This document shows, in pieces, positions 46,213-57,070 of a stretch of 64,000 nucleotides of DNA (its first letter is position 1; each line of letters opens with the position of its first letter). A program made the position numbers and the translations under genes. The DNA is from Enterobacter kobei (lineage in GTDB: Bacteria; Pseudomonadota; Gammaproteobacteria; Enterobacterales; Enterobacteriaceae), in assembly GCF_018323985.1 (NCBI RefSeq), contig NZ_AP024590.1, positions 3,968,001 through 4,032,000 of the forward strand. The letters are read 5' to 3'. The notes beneath the pieces were generated by a model. It was not told the origin of the DNA. It searched no databases and worked only from the letters and a program-made list of their open reading frames with translations.

Positions 46213-49067
46213 TGGAAAAGACATATAACCCACAAGATATCGAACAGCCGCTTTACGAGCACTGGGAGCAGCAGGGCTATTTCAAACCAAATGGCGATGA
46301 AAGCCAGGAAAGCTTCTGCATCATGATCCCGCCGCCGAACGTCACCGGCAGTTTGCATATGGGTCACGCCTTCCAGCAAACCATCATGGATACCATGATC
46401 CGCTACCAGCGTATGCAGGGGAAAAATACCCTGTGGCAGGTCGGTACCGATCACGCCGGTATCGCCACGCAGATGGTGGTTGAGCGCAAAATTGCCGCCG
46501 AAGAAGGTAAAACCCGCCACGATTATGGCCGCGATGCCTTTATCGAAAAAATCTGGCAGTGGAAAGCGGAATCCGGCGGCACCATTACCCGTCAGATGCG
46601 TCGCCTTGGTAACTCCGTGGACTGGGAGCGCGAGCGCTTCACCATGGACGAAGGCCTGTCCAACGCCGTCAAAGAAGTCTTCGTGCGTCTGTATAAAGAA
46701 GATCTGATTTACCGTGGCAAGCGCCTGGTGAACTGGGATCCGAAGCTGCGCACCGCTATCTCCGATCTGGAAGTGGAAAACCGCGAGTCGAAAGGCTCCA
46801 TGTGGCATATTCGCTATCCGCTGGCTGACGGCGCGAAAACCGCTGACGGTAAAGATTATTTAGTGGTCGCCACTACCCGTCCGGAAACCCTGCTGGGCGA
46901 TACCGGCGTGGCAGTGAACCCGGAAGATCCGCGTTATAAAGATCTGATCGGCAAATTCGTGATGCTGCCGCTGGTGGATCGTCGCATTCCGATCGTCGGC
47001 GATGAGCACGCCGACATGACCAAAGGCACCGGCTGCGTGAAAATCACCCCGGCGCACGATTTTAACGACTACGAAGTGGGTCGTCGTCACCAGTTGCCGA
47101 TGATCAACATCCTGACCTTTGACGGCGACATTCGTGACGTCGCCGAAGTGTACGACACCAAAGGCAACGAATCAGACGTTTACTCAGGCGCTATCCCGGC
47201 GCAGTTCCAGAACCTGGAGCGTTTTGCGGCGCGTAAAGCGGTAGTGGCGGCCATCGACGCCCTCGGCCTGCTGGAAGAGATCAAACCCCACGACCTGACC
47301 GTGCCTTACGGCGACCGTGGCGGCGTGGTGATCGAGCCGATGCTGACCGACCAGTGGTATGTCCGTGCGGACGTGCTGGCGAAACCGGCGGTGGAAGCGG
47401 TAGAAAACGGCGACATCCAGTTTGTACCTAAGCAGTACGAAAACATGTACTTCTCCTGGATGCGTGACATTCAGGACTGGTGTATCTCCCGCCAGCTGTG
47501 GTGGGGCCACCGTATCCCGGCATGGTACGACAACGACGGCAACGTCTACGTTGGCCGCACGGAAGAAGAAGTGCGCAGCGAAAACAACCTGTCTGCCGAC
47601 ATCGCCCTGCGCCAGGACGAAGACGTGCTCGACACCTGGTTCTCCTCCGCGCTGTGGACCTTCTCCACCCTCGGCTGGCCGGAAAACACTGACGCGCTGC
47701 GCCAGTTCCACCCGACCTCGGTGATGGTGTCCGGCTTTGACATTATCTTCTTCTGGATCGCGCGCATGATCATGATGACCATGCACTTCATCAAAGATGA
47801 AAACGGCAAGCCGCAGGTACCGTTTAAAACCGTCTACATGACCGGTCTTATCCGTGATGACGAAGGCCAGAAGATGTCTAAATCCAAGGGCAACGTCATT
47901 GACCCGCTGGATATGGTGGACGGGATCTCGCTGCCGGATCTGCTGGAAAAACGCACCGGCAACATGATGCAGCCGCAGCTGGCGGAAAAAATCGCTAAGC
48001 GTACCGAGAAACAGTTCCCGGACGGCATCGAGCCGCACGGCACCGACGCCCTGCGTTTCACCCTGGCGGCGCTGGCCTCAACCGGCCGCGACATCAACTG
48101 GGACATGAAGCGTCTGGAAGGTTACCGTAACTTCTGTAACAAACTGTGGAACGCCAGCCGCTTTGTGCTGATGAACACCGAAGATCAGGATTGCGGCTTC
48201 AACGGCGGCGAACTGACGCTGTCGCTGGCGGATCGCTGGATCCTCGCCGAGTTCAACCGCACGGTGAAAGCCTACCGTGAAGCGCTGGACAGCTACCGCT
48301 TCGACATCGCCGCGGGCATTCTGTACGAGTTCACCTGGAACCAGTTCTGTGACTGGTATCTGGAGCTGACCAAGCCGGTAATGAACGGCGGTTCTGAAGC
48401 GGAACTGCGCGGCACGCGTAATACGCTGGTGACGGTACTGGAAGGTCTGCTGCGTCTGGCGCACCCGATTATTCCGTTCATCACCGAAACCATCTGGCAG
48501 CGCGTGAAAGTGCTGAAAGGCATTACCGCCGACACCATCATGCTGCAACCCTTCCCGCAGTTTGATGCGGCACTGGCAGACGACGCGGCGCTGGCGGATA
48601 CCGAGTGGCTGAAACAGGCGATCGTCGCGGTGCGTAATATTCGCGCTGAGATGAACCTCTCCCCTGCCAAACCGCTGGCATTGCTACTGCGCGGTTGCAG
48701 CGAGGCGGTGATCCGTCGCGTGACGGAAAACCGTAGCTTCCTGCAAACGCTGGCGCGTCTGGAAAGCATTACCGTGCTGCCTGCCGACGATAAAGGGCCG
48801 GTATCGGTCACCAAAATCGTTGACGGTGCCGAGCTGCTGATCCCGATGGCCGGTCTGGTGGACAAAGCCGCTGAGCTGGAACGTCTGGCAAAAGAAGTGG
48901 CGAAGATCGAGCAGGAAATCGCGAAAATCGAAAGCAAACTGGGTAACGAAGGTTTTGTGGCGCGCGCGCCGGAAGCCGTGGTTGCCAAAGAGCGTGAGCG
49001 TCTGGACGGATTTGCCCAGGCCAAAGCAAAGCTGATTGAGCAACAGGGCGTGATCGCCGCGCTGTAA
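46212..49067 (+). CDS. valS: ValS, valyl-tRNA synthetase
   Basis: 951 residues, E. coli length. Class I signatures: [16 protein letters not shown] (HIGH) at ~42-57 and KMSKSKGN at ~554-561. An editing CP1 domain lies between ([14 protein letters not shown]), and a C-terminal coiled coil ([21 protein letters not shown]) grips the tRNA. Essential translation enzyme, followed by a strong terminator. Confidence 0.98.
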   Translation: MEKTYNPQDIEQPLYEHWEQQGYFKPNGDESQESFCIMIPPPNVTGSLHMGHAFQQTIMDTMIRYQRMQGKNTLWQVGTDHAGIATQMVVERKIAAEEGKTRHDYGRDAFIEKIWQWKAESGGTITRQMRRLGNSVDWERERFTMDEGLSNAVKEVFVRLYKEDLIYRGKRLVNWDPKLRTAISDLEVENRESKGSMWHIRYPLADGAKTADGKDYLVVATTRPETLLGDTGVAVNPEDPRYKDLIGKFVMLPLVDRRIPIVGDEHADMTKGTGCVKITPAHDFNDYEVGRRHQLPMINILTFDGDIRDVAEVYDTKGNESDVYSGAIPAQFQNLERFAARKAVVAAIDALGLLEEIKPHDLTVPYGDRGGVVIEPMLTDQWYVRADVLAKPAVEAVENGDIQFVPKQYENMYFSWMRDIQDWCISRQLWWGHRIPAWYDNDGNVYVGRTEEEVRSENNLSADIALRQDEDVLDTWFSSALWTFSTLGWPENTDALRQFHPTSVMVSGFDIIFFWIARMIMMTMHFIKDENGKPQVPFKTVYMTGLIRDDEGQKMSKSKGNVIDPLDMVDGISLPDLLEKRTGNMMQPQLAEKIAKRTEKQFPDGIEPHGTDALRFTLAALASTGRDINWDMKRLEGYRNFCNKLWNASRFVLMNTEDQDCGFNGGELTLSLADRWILAEFNRTVKAYREALDSYRFDIAAGILYEFTWNQFCDWYLELTKPVMNGGSEAELRGTRNTLVTVLEGLLRLAHPIIPFITETIWQRVKVLKGITADTIMLQPFPQFDAALADDAALADTEWLKQAIVAVRNIRAEMNLSPAKPLALLLRGCSEAVIRRVTENRSFLQTLARLESITVLPADDKGPVSVTKIVDGAELLIPMAGLVDKAAELERLAKEVAKIEQEIAKIESKLGNEGFVARAPEAVVAKERERLDGFAQAKAKLIEQQGVIAAL

Positions 49068-49085
49068 GCGGTTTATCCCTGATAA

Positions 49086-49117
49086 AAAAAACCGGGCCTC
49101 TGCGCCCGGTTTTTTTA
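49086..49117. terminator. Terminator after valS
   Basis: ACCGGGC / GCCCGGT stem with 6-base loop, A-run before and T7 after; serves valS and, from the other strand, the convergent M48 peptidase gene. Confidence 0.92.
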
Positions 49118-49123
49118 TGCGTT

Positions 49124-50146
49124 TTACTGTGCGGCATTGCGGATGGTCTCCAGCCGCTCCTGCATCGCCGGATGCGTGCTGAGCCAGTCCGGGATCGCCC
49201 ACTTCTCGTCATCCTTACCCTGCTCGCCCAGCGCGGTGAAGATTTGCAGCATCGCGCTTAACGGTCGTCCCTGGCGCTGCATCTCCTCCAGCGCGAAACG
49301 GTCCGCCTCGCTCTCCATGCGCCGCGAAAAGCGCAGCTCGTTCACCAACACCGCCGACTGTAACAGGGTATCGCCGATCCCGCTGACGTCGCCCATCACC
49401 CACATCATGGTGATGGAGATCAGCGATGAGCGCACCACCATCTGCATCGAATGTCGGTAACGGTAATGGCCGATCTCATGCAGCATTACGGCGGCCAGCG
49501 CATCGTCGCTTTTCGCCAGTCGCACCAGCTGGTCGCTGAGCATCATGGTGCCGTCCGGCAGCATCAGCGCATTCGCCCCGAGCGGGAAATGCATGATGCG
49601 CAGGCGCAGGCCGGTCTGCCCGCGCATGTCCCCAGGGATCACCGCCCGGAACAGCGTCTGCAACTGCTGCTGACGCGCCGTACTCAGTTTGCTCTCCGTC
49701 AGCCCCTGCTCTTCCAGATAAGTCGCGCTGTAGCGGCCAAGCTGCTGCTCGATACTGACCGGCAACTGGCTGGCAATCACGCCGCTCAGCCACGGCAACA
49801 GCACCCAGACGTAAAACACGCCCACCAGCACGGTGGCGAACAGCATCGCCACCACACCACGTTTGTGCTGCTCTAACCGGTGGACCAGCCCCGGACGCCG
49901 GTGGCGGAAATACCACTGGCGAAAGATCTTATCGTCACCGGGCGCAAAACGGCCGCCGTCGGCAAAGGTGAGGGACAACGGAATATCTCCCAGCGCCTCT
50001 GACACCGTCAGCGCCGCCAGCGGATACGTTTCGTCGCCGCTGTCCCGATGCAGCGTCACCGCCCCGTTATGCAACGTCAGACGGGCCGCCTCACGGGCAG
50101 CCCGACCGGGATACTGATAAAAGCCGCTGAGATCAGAGGCCGACAT
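49124..50146 (-). CDS. M48-family membrane metallopeptidase
   Basis: 340 residues. One membrane segment after residue ~95 (VAMLFATVLVGVFYVWVLLPWL) follows a cytosolic beta-rich N-terminus (LTLHNGAVTLHRDSGDETYPLAAL). The zinc site is AVMLHEIGHYRYRHSMQM (HEIGH), with the third ligand probably in RRMESEADRFALEEM. This is the M48 architecture of HtpX/LoiP-type quality-control proteases. It overlaps the end of yjgN by 14 bases and is translated after it, suggesting the two act together in the inner membrane. The substrate is unknown. Confidence 0.85.
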   Translation of the reverse strand: MSASDLSGFYQYPGRAAREAARLTLHNGAVTLHRDSGDETYPLAALTVSEALGDIPLSLTFADGGRFAPGDDKIFRQWYFRHRRPGLVHRLEQHKRGVVAMLFATVLVGVFYVWVLLPWLSGVIASQLPVSIEQQLGRYSATYLEEQGLTESKLSTARQQQLQTLFRAVIPGDMRGQTGLRLRIMHFPLGANALMLPDGTMMLSDQLVRLAKSDDALAAVMLHEIGHYRYRHSMQMVVRSSLISITMMWVMGDVSGIGDTLLQSAVLVNELRFSRRMESEADRFALEEMQRQGRPLSAMLQIFTALGEQGKDDEKWAIPDWLSTHPAMQERLETIRNAAQ

Positions 50147-51296
50147 TGATATCCAGAGCCTGCACCAGTTCTTCCGTCACGGCCGCAGGCGCTTTCTCGC
50201 CATGGGCGTGCACGGTCAGCTGATCCAGATCGCCTTCCACTTCCAGTGTTTGCAGCACGTAGCGCGCATGACGCACATGGGCAAATGGCGACGCAATGCC
50301 TAAAGAGAAGATGACGATCAGCGCATTGGTGAACAGCAGGCCGAGGTAAGAGGTGAATTTCATGCTGGAGTGCAGACGCAGCGCGCCGCCGTTCAGCGTG
50401 GTCTGATTCGCCACATAGTTACGGTGCGCGACAATCAGCCAGGCCGCCGCCGCCATGCCGCCAGCCAGCGCCACCAGATACGCCAGGATAATCAGGCCCA
50501 TATTGCTGAGCACCATCATGGCGATCGCATCTTCAGTCCCGCCGTATAAGCTCGCCTGCATGATGGAGTAAAACATTTTGGCAAAGATCAGCCCGAGGAT
50601 AATCAGCACCGGCACCACAAAGAGCGCGGCTTTAAATGCCATTTTTACAAAGGCGTCTTTATTCATGTCGCCTTTGAACGCGGCATCGCCAAAGAAAAGG
50701 TTGTTCACGTAGAGGTCGTACGTCAGCGCGGAATTAATCCCCTGGATGAGGATTGCACCCGGCACAAAAATCACCACCATCAGCAGAATACCCAGCATCG
50801 GGTTGGTGAAGAAATTCAACAGCGATACGACAACAATCAGCGCCGCGAAAGCCAGCAACGGGAAGCCGAGGAATACCCAGTAGGCGCGACCAACGCGGCA
50901 AAGGTAGTTAAAACGGACGCCACGGTAGCTGGACATAATGGCATTGAAGCGCCAGCTGCGGATAATAATCCACGGCAGCAGCGCAATGAACGCCAGCATG
51001 ATCACCATTCCCAGCACTTCACTGGCCAGGAAACAGAGGTAAAAAATAACGATACCCACAAAGGCGATGATGCGGCCAATGAGAATTTGCATCGGACGGG
51101 CATGATAATCAAAGCGATCGCCCGCCAGTTCGGTATTGCCATAAAAATAACGGTAAGTTCTGACTTTCGCCCAGGCCGAATATATGCCGAGGGTAATAAC
51201 AGACAGGAAGATATTCACCAGCCATATTGCAAAATAGTTGCCGCCATCCCCGTGAAACTTGATTTGATGACGCTGTGTTTTACTTAAGGAATCCAT
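50133..51296 (-). CDS. yjgN: YjgN, DUF898 inner-membrane protein
   Basis: 387 residues with about seven hydrophobic segments. DUF898 features: IKFHGDGGNYFAIWLVNIFLSVITLGIYSAWAKVRTYRYFYGNTEL, repeated in part later (KFTSYLGLLFTNALIVIFSLGIASPFAHVRHARY), which suggests internal duplication. Located between valS and yjgM as in E. coli. Function unknown. Confidence 0.9.
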   Translation of the reverse strand: MDSLSKTQRHQIKFHGDGGNYFAIWLVNIFLSVITLGIYSAWAKVRTYRYFYGNTELAGDRFDYHARPMQILIGRIIAFVGIVIFYLCFLASEVLGMVIMLAFIALLPWIIIRSWRFNAIMSSYRGVRFNYLCRVGRAYWVFLGFPLLAFAALIVVVSLLNFFTNPMLGILLMVVIFVPGAILIQGINSALTYDLYVNNLFFGDAAFKGDMNKDAFVKMAFKAALFVVPVLIILGLIFAKMFYSIMQASLYGGTEDAIAMMVLSNMGLIILAYLVALAGGMAAAAWLIVAHRNYVANQTTLNGGALRLHSSMKFTSYLGLLFTNALIVIFSLGIASPFAHVRHARYVLQTLEVEGDLDQLTVHAHGEKAPAAVTEELVQALDINVGL

Positions 51297-51508
51297 ACTT
51301 TTTCGTCCTGAAATGAATGATTAAAACCCTTATTAAAAGGGGGAATTAACGTCACGCAGCACAATGTACTGCGCCGTACTTCATTGCCGTATATCGGCAA
51401 TAAAATGGAAAAGGGTTAATGCAGGCTTTTATTTTTCATCTCGCAAGGTCTGTTTTATAGTGGGGCTTGTCCACAGATTTTTACTGTCCCACGTTTCCAG
51501 GTTATCCC

Positions 51509-52021
51509 ATGCAGAATAATGCACACAGTATGACAGGCGAATTACGGCTTCGCCCTCTCAAGGAAAAAGATAATCCGGCCATTGCCCGCGTGATCCGCGA
51601 GGTTTCGGCTGAATTCGGACTGACGGCGGATAAAGGCTACACCGTTGCCGATCCAAATCTGGATGTCTTATTTCAGCTCTACAGCCAGCCCCGCCACGCT
51701 TACTGGGTCGTCGAGCAGGACGGCCAGGTGGTAGGCGGCGGTGGCGTCGCGCCGCTGAGCTGTAGCGATCCGGACATTTGCGAACTGCAAAAAATGTATT
51801 TCCTGCCGGGCATTCGCGGCAAAGGTCTGGCTCGCCAGCTCGCCCTCGCCGCCCTCGATTTCGCCCGTGAGCAGGGTTTTACCCGCTGCTATCTCGAAAC
51901 CACCGCCTTCCTTAAAGACGCCATTGCGCTCTATGAGCGCCTGGGCTTTACGCATATCGACGCGCCGCTGGGCTGCACCGGCCACGTGGACTGCGAAGTC
52001 CGCATGCTGAAGACGTTGTAA
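51509..52021 (+). CDS. yjgM: YjgM, GNAT-family N-acetyltransferase
   Basis: 170 residues from ATG 51509 with AGG 7 bases upstream. GNAT core: [59 protein letters not shown] (acetyl-CoA loop RGKGLA) and [23 protein letters not shown]. Highly similar to E. coli YjgM, whose acceptor is not firmly known. Confidence 0.92.
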   Translation: MQNNAHSMTGELRLRPLKEKDNPAIARVIREVSAEFGLTADKGYTVADPNLDVLFQLYSQPRHAYWVVEQDGQVVGGGGVAPLSCSDPDICELQKMYFLPGIRGKGLARQLALAALDFAREQGFTRCYLETTAFLKDAIALYERLGFTHIDAPLGCTGHVDCEVRMLKTL

Positions 52022-52035
52022 ATGCTGGTCATCTG

Positions 52036-52058
52036 GCCCTCCCCTGCGGGAGGGCTTA
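52036..52058. terminator. Terminator after yjgM
   Basis: Perfect 8-bp stem GCCCTCCC / GGGAGGGC with a 4-base loop, then TTAT; placed between convergent genes. Confidence 0.75.
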
Positions 52059-52069
52059 TCGGCGTGGCG

Positions 52070-52798
52070 TTACTGCGCCATCATAAAGCGCACAATACCC
52101 GCGGCTTTATCGGCCGGTAAGGCCAGCACGTTGCTCCACAATTCTTCTACCATATCGCAGGTCAGTTTCTCTTTTCCGACACCCTTCTGCGGCTCCGACA
52201 GGATGGCTACATCAGCGCCATATTTCTGCATCAGCTTTTCGGCAACCGGCTGGAGATCCTGCTGGGCACGTTCCTGCTCCTGCGGCGTCGCGGTGTGTTT
52301 GCCCGCCCCGTAAGCCGAACGCATCATCTCAGCATCCACCGTGGCGCGGTAAGTCAGCATCTCTTTCGGCAGGACACGCATCGGGTTGATGCCGCCTTTC
52401 ACGGTCGGGAACAGGAAACGGTAACAGTCATCATCACTGACTTTCTGGATCGCCGCCGTCTGCTCCATATTCACTTTCATATAACGCACCACCTGATCGT
52501 CCGGGGCCGATTGCAGACGCGAGATCTGGATCTGCAAAATTTCCGGCTGGATGACGTCGATGATTTGTTGCTCCGTTTTTCCCTCTTTTTGCATCGTCAG
52601 CGCGCGAGTGCGCAGCGTGGACCAGTACGCCGGCTCTTGCTCTTTCAGCACCATAAAGGAAGGGAATTGCGACATCGCGGCGTCAAATTGCTGCTCATCG
52701 GTGAGTCCGCTATGCGTAGGGCGGGCGCCGATAAAAAAACCGACGACAGTGGCGACAACAACAACGACAAGCGGTATGACGATCCGTGACAGTTTCAT
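52070..52798 (-). CDS. Hypothetical membrane-anchored periplasmic protein
   Basis: 242 residues from ATG 52798. The N-terminus (MKLSRIVIPLVVVVVATVVGFFIG) is an uncleaved-looking signal anchor, and the rest is helical and probably periplasmic. Two cysteines (DDDCYRF and KLTCDMVEELW) could form a disulphide. I do not recognise the family. It stands alone between yjgM and rraB, a position where E. coli has no gene. Confidence 0.7.
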   Translation of the reverse strand: MKLSRIVIPLVVVVVATVVGFFIGARPTHSGLTDEQQFDAAMSQFPSFMVLKEQEPAYWSTLRTRALTMQKEGKTEQQIIDVIQPEILQIQISRLQSAPDDQVVRYMKVNMEQTAAIQKVSDDDCYRFLFPTVKGGINPMRVLPKEMLTYRATVDAEMMRSAYGAGKHTATPQEQERAQQDLQPVAEKLMQKYGADVAILSEPQKGVGKEKLTCDMVEELWSNVLALPADKAAGIVRFMMAQ

Positions 52799-52975
52799 CC
52801 TGGCTCTCTGCAAAGGTTGTTAAACGTTTATTGTGAAAAAAAGGAGGCATATGTTACGCAACATCGGATGCGGGCGCACCTGCCAGAAATGGTGCATTAA
52901 TGGAACTTTTTGTGGTTGTTTTTTTGGGAGTGAGGGGAATGGCTGTGCGGCAGCGAGCGCCGCCGCACGTCTTAC

Positions 52976-53401
52976 TTAGTGGCGAACACCGTCGTCGTCT
53001 TCGTCCACCAGATCTTCATCATCTTCGTCGTCGCCTTCTTCGCCGTTTGGATCCTCGTAATAGGTTCCCCAGCCGTCGTATTCAACGTCGAATTTTTCTG
53101 CCAGCGTCATCAGTTGCTCAACCTGCGCATCGATCAGCTCTGACTTGAGCGCGGATTCGCTCAGGATGTCACAGCAGATCACCACTTCGCCTTCTTCCAC
53201 TTCCAGCTCTTCCGGCTCGGTCACTTCATAACCCAGTTTGAACGCTTCAACCGCGACTTTCTCCAGCGTTTCAAAATCGTCAGCGGAAAGATGATGCTCA
53301 ATGGTGTACAGCGCGTCAGGATCGCTACCATCTTCCAGCAGTTCTTCAATAATCAAACGCGTTTCTTCGCGTTGCTCTTCCAGTTGCTCCGGGTTTGCCA
53401 T
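52976..53401 (-). CDS. rraB: RraB, RNase E activity regulator
   Basis: 141 residues; matches E. coli RraB (YjgD) closely ([31 protein letters not shown]..., [17 protein letters not shown] region) and ends in a very acidic tail (residues ~118-138). RraB binds RNase E and changes mRNA decay. Divergent from argI, as in E. coli. Confidence 0.95.
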   Translation of the reverse strand: MANPEQLEEQREETRLIIEELLEDGSDPDALYTIEHHLSADDFETLEKVAVEAFKLGYEVTEPEELEVEEGEVVICCDILSESALKSELIDAQVEQLMTLAEKFDVEYDGWGTYYEDPNGEEGDDEDDEDLVDEDDDGVRH

Positions 53402-53498
53402 GGCTCGTTCCTCTTAATGTGCGGCAGATACTCTTATTTTCACACACCACTGACAATGCCTCCACTCCTGACCGAAAAGATTTGTTAAACAGGGTTGC

Positions 53499-53537
53499 AA
53501 ATGAATATTTACACATATAAAGTGAATTTTAATTCAA
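53499..53537 (+). promoter_or_regulatory. Tandem ARG boxes upstream of argI
   Basis: AAATGAATATTTACACAT (53499-53516) and AAGTGAATTTTAATTCAA (53520-53537) are separated by three bases. The second contains the full TGAATTTTAATTCA core of the ArgR consensus. This spacing is the standard hexameric ArgR operator and overlaps the expected promoter. Confidence 0.9.
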
Positions 53538-53565
53538 TAAGTGGCCTAAGCCATGTGAGGGAAAC

Positions 53566-54570
53566 ATGTCTGCATTATTCCGGAAGCACTTTCTTAAACT
53601 GCTCGATTTTACACCCGCTGAAATCCACGCCCTGCTGGCGCTCGCCGCAAAACTGAAAGCCGACAAGAAAAAAGGCAAAGAAGTACAGAAGCTTACTGGA
53701 AAAAACATCGCGCTCATCTTCGAAAAAGACTCAACCCGTACACGATGCTCTTTCGAAGTTGCCGCATTTGACCAGGGCGCACGCGTCACTTATCTCGGTC
53801 CAGCCGGTAGTCAGATTGGGCATAAAGAATCAATTAAGGATACCGCGCGCGTGCTGGGACGCATGTACGACGGCATTCAGTACCGGGGTTACGGGCAGGA
53901 AGTCGTTGAAACGCTGGCAGAATATGCCGGAGTGCCGGTATGGAACGGCCTGACCAATGAGTTTCATCCGACGCAGTTGCTGGCGGATCTGCTCACCATG
54001 CAGGAGCATCTGCCCGGCAAAGCGTTCAATGAGATGACGCTGGTGTATGCCGGTGATGCGCGTAATAACATGGGCAATTCGATGCTGGAAGCGGCCGCGC
54101 TGGTTGGCCTGGATCTGCGCCTTGTCGCCCCCAAAGCCTGCTGGCCGGATGCGAGCCTGGTAGCCGAGTGCACGGCGCTGGCGGTGAAAAACGGCGGTAA
54201 TATCACGCTGACCGAAGATGTTGCCGCAGGCGTGAAAGGCGCCGACTTTGTTTATACCGATGTCTGGGTGTCGATGGGCGAAGCAAAAGAAAAGTGGGCG
54301 GAGCGCATTGCGTTACTGCGCGGCTATCAGGTGAACCGCCAGATGCTGACGCTGACCGGCAACCCGCAGGTGAAATTCCTGCACTGCCTGCCCGCGTTTC
54401 ACGACGATCAAACGACGCTCGGCAAACAGATGGCCGAAACCTATGGCCTGCACGGCGGCATGGAAGTGACCGACGAGGTGTTTGAATCGGCAAACAGCGT
54501 GGTGTTTGATCAGGCGGAGAACCGTATGCATACCATTAAAGCGGTGATGGTGGCGACGCTGGCGGAGTAG
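53566..54570 (+). CDS. argI: ArgI, anabolic ornithine carbamoyltransferase
   Basis: 334 residues. Carbamoyl-phosphate loop: [17 protein letters not shown]. Catalytic HCLPAFHD and ornithine region ([17 protein letters not shown]) are intact. Makes citrulline from ornithine and carbamoyl phosphate for arginine synthesis. The ARG boxes upstream and the argI-rraB neighbourhood identify it as the biosynthetic enzyme, in contrast to the arcB copy at 58.1 kb. Confidence 0.95.
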   Translation: MSALFRKHFLKLLDFTPAEIHALLALAAKLKADKKKGKEVQKLTGKNIALIFEKDSTRTRCSFEVAAFDQGARVTYLGPAGSQIGHKESIKDTARVLGRMYDGIQYRGYGQEVVETLAEYAGVPVWNGLTNEFHPTQLLADLLTMQEHLPGKAFNEMTLVYAGDARNNMGNSMLEAAALVGLDLRLVAPKACWPDASLVAECTALAVKNGGNITLTEDVAAGVKGADFVYTDVWVSMGEAKEKWAERIALLRGYQVNRQMLTLTGNPQVKFLHCLPAFHDDQTTLGKQMAETYGLHGGMEVTDEVFESANSVVFDQAENRMHTIKAVMVATLAE

Positions 54571-54586
54571 TTCCCCCTCACCCCGG

Positions 54587-54708
54587 CCCTCTCCCGCAGG
54601 GAGAGGGAGAAACGAACGCCGTAGGCCGGGTAAGGCGTAGCCGTCTCCCCGGCAAATCAGTGAACCATCCGAACCGTAGGCCGGGTAAGGCGCAGCCGCC
54701 ACCCGGCA
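54587..54708. repeat. GC-rich hairpin and two REP units after argI
   Basis: A perfect 9-bp stem CCCTCTCCC / GGGAGAGGG (54587-54607) ends argI, followed by two direct REP copies GTAGGCCGGGTAAGGCG (near 54620 and 54677). Confidence 0.75.
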
Positions 54709-54712
54709 AAGA

Positions 54713-55192
<480 letters not shown>

Positions 55193-55704
55193 TCAATTTT
55201 TATGTGTTATACGAAAAATCCTTTTGCTGCACCACCTCTAAATGGAAAAGATTTGCGATGGCGCATGTTTATCCGACATCCTGTTATCAGCCTGTTAACG
55301 CCCTCGCCGGACATATGCACTAAAACTGCATAACCTGTTACGGCTGCGTAGAGCACCCTCTCACAACCCGCTGAAAAGTCGGTGCTTATCAAAAAAACCA
55401 CTTGCCGCTCACACTTTGCCATACGGCATATTCAGGCACATACGTTCATATTTATTTTTTAATTCAGCTTAACGCCGAAATAAATTATTAGCGGTTTTGC
55501 ATAGCCATGCGGTGATTTTAATTTTATCAATACATTTCAAATAGATAGATGAACATGAATTAATAACTAATTGTACAAAATATTAACATCTAAAAATAAT
55601 GACAGCGATTAATGCGTAGCGATTCACCGGCGTAATATATGGATTTGAGTATTCTCTGATGCCCATCATGCAATAAGAAATAAACCCCGACAGTGGCAGT
55701 TTCA

Positions 55705-55720
55705 CGTGAGCAATATCACA
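55705..55720. promoter_or_regulatory. Candidate CRP/FNR-family site upstream of arcA
   Basis: CGTGA-GCAATA-TCACA matches the CRP consensus TGTGA-N6-TCACA at 9 of 10 positions, about 120 bases before arcA. Confidence 0.55.
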
Positions 55721-55774
55721 TTATTAATAGCGACAGCAATTAGTATGACTCCCGAATTCAACTGAACACGAAGG

Positions 55775-55799
55775 GTTATGAAAATAGTTTTTTCATAAC
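55775..55799. promoter_or_regulatory. Inverted repeat in the arcA leader
   Basis: GTTATGAAAA-TAGTT-TTTTCATAAC is a perfect 10-bp inverted repeat 40 bases upstream of the arcA start. It could be an operator or an mRNA-stabilising hairpin; the regulator is unknown. Confidence 0.6.
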
Positions 55800-55838
55800 G
55801 CTGGCCCCTTTATTTCTAAAAAAGCTCAAGGAATAAAT

Positions 55839-57059
55839 ATGGAAAAGCATTATGTCGGTTCTGAAATTGGCCAATTACGTAGCGTGATGTTACATCGCCC
55901 TAATCTTAGCCTGAAAAGACTGACGCCATCGAACTGCCAGGAGTTGTTATTTGACGACGTGTTATCGGTTGAGCGTGCAGGCGAAGAGCACGATATTTTT
56001 GCCAGTACGCTGCGCGATCAGGGCGTGGAAGTTTTACTGCTTACCGACCTGCTCACCCAGACGCTGGATGTGCCGGATGCCAAAGGCTGGCTGCTGCAAA
56101 CCCAGGTATCAGATTACCGCCTGGGCCCTGCCTTTGCCGCCGATGTGCGCGGCTGGCTGGCGGATATGCCGCATCGCGAACTGGCGCGTCGCTTAAGCGG
56201 CGGCCTGACCTACGGGGAAATTCCGGCGTTCATCAAAAATATGGTGGTGGATACCCATTCGGCCAATGACTTTATTATGAAGCCACTGCCAAACCATTTA
56301 TTCACCCGCGATACTTCCTGCTGGATCTATAACGGCGTGTCTATTAACCCGATGGCCAAACCGGCACGTCAGCGTGAAACCAATAATCTGCGCGCCATAT
56401 ATCGCTGGCATCCACAATTTGCCGACGGCGATTTTATTAAATATTTCGGCGATGAAAACATTAATTATGACCACGCCACCATCGAAGGCGGCGACGTATT
56501 AGTCATTGGTCGCGGCGCGGTATTAATCGGCATGTCAGAACGTACCACACCGCAGGGAGTGGAATTCCTCGCCAGCGCCCTGTTTAAACATCGTCAGGCC
56601 GAGCGGGTCATCGCCGTCGAGCTGCCGAAGCACCGTTCCTGTATGCACCTTGATACCGTCATGACCCATATCGACGTCGATACCTTCTCTGTCTACCCGG
56701 AAGTGGTGCGCAAAGATGCCCAGTGCTGGACGCTGACGCCGGACGGGCGCGGCGGTATCAGCCGCTTGCAGGAGCCAGGCCTGTTAACGGCGCTGGAAAA
56801 AGCCCTCGGCGTGTCGCAGATCCGCCTGATCACCACCGGCGGTGACGCCTTTGAAGCGGAACGCGAGCAGTGGAACGACGCCAACAACGTGCTGACCCTG
56901 CGCCCCGGCGTGGTGGTGGGCTACGAGCGCAACATCTGGACCAACGAAAAATACGACAAGGCAGGCATCACCGTGCTGCCGATCCCCGGCGACGAACTGG
57001 GCCGCGGTCGCGGCGGCGCGCGCTGCATGAGTTGCCCGCTTGAACGCGACGGCATTTAA
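55839..57059 (+). CDS. arcA: ArcA, arginine deiminase
   Basis: 406 residues. Guanidino-modifying enzyme signatures: [46 protein letters not shown] and the catalytic cysteine C396 in [10 protein letters not shown]. Converts arginine to citrulline and ammonia. First gene of arcA-arcC-arcB-arcD-like; AAGGA lies upstream. Not related to the ArcA response regulator of E. coli. Confidence 0.96.
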   Translation: MEKHYVGSEIGQLRSVMLHRPNLSLKRLTPSNCQELLFDDVLSVERAGEEHDIFASTLRDQGVEVLLLTDLLTQTLDVPDAKGWLLQTQVSDYRLGPAFAADVRGWLADMPHRELARRLSGGLTYGEIPAFIKNMVVDTHSANDFIMKPLPNHLFTRDTSCWIYNGVSINPMAKPARQRETNNLRAIYRWHPQFADGDFIKYFGDENINYDHATIEGGDVLVIGRGAVLIGMSERTTPQGVEFLASALFKHRQAERVIAVELPKHRSCMHLDTVMTHIDVDTFSVYPEVVRKDAQCWTLTPDGRGGISRLQEPGLLTALEKALGVSQIRLITTGGDAFEAEREQWNDANNVLTLRPGVVVGYERNIWTNEKYDKAGITVLPIPGDELGRGRGGARCMSCPLERDGI

Positions 57060-57070
57060 GGAGACGCCCC

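Noticed and set aside
55207..55422. 71-codon minus-strand frame upstream of arcA
   Set aside because: No ribosome binding site and no recognisable protein features; it lies in a regulatory region.
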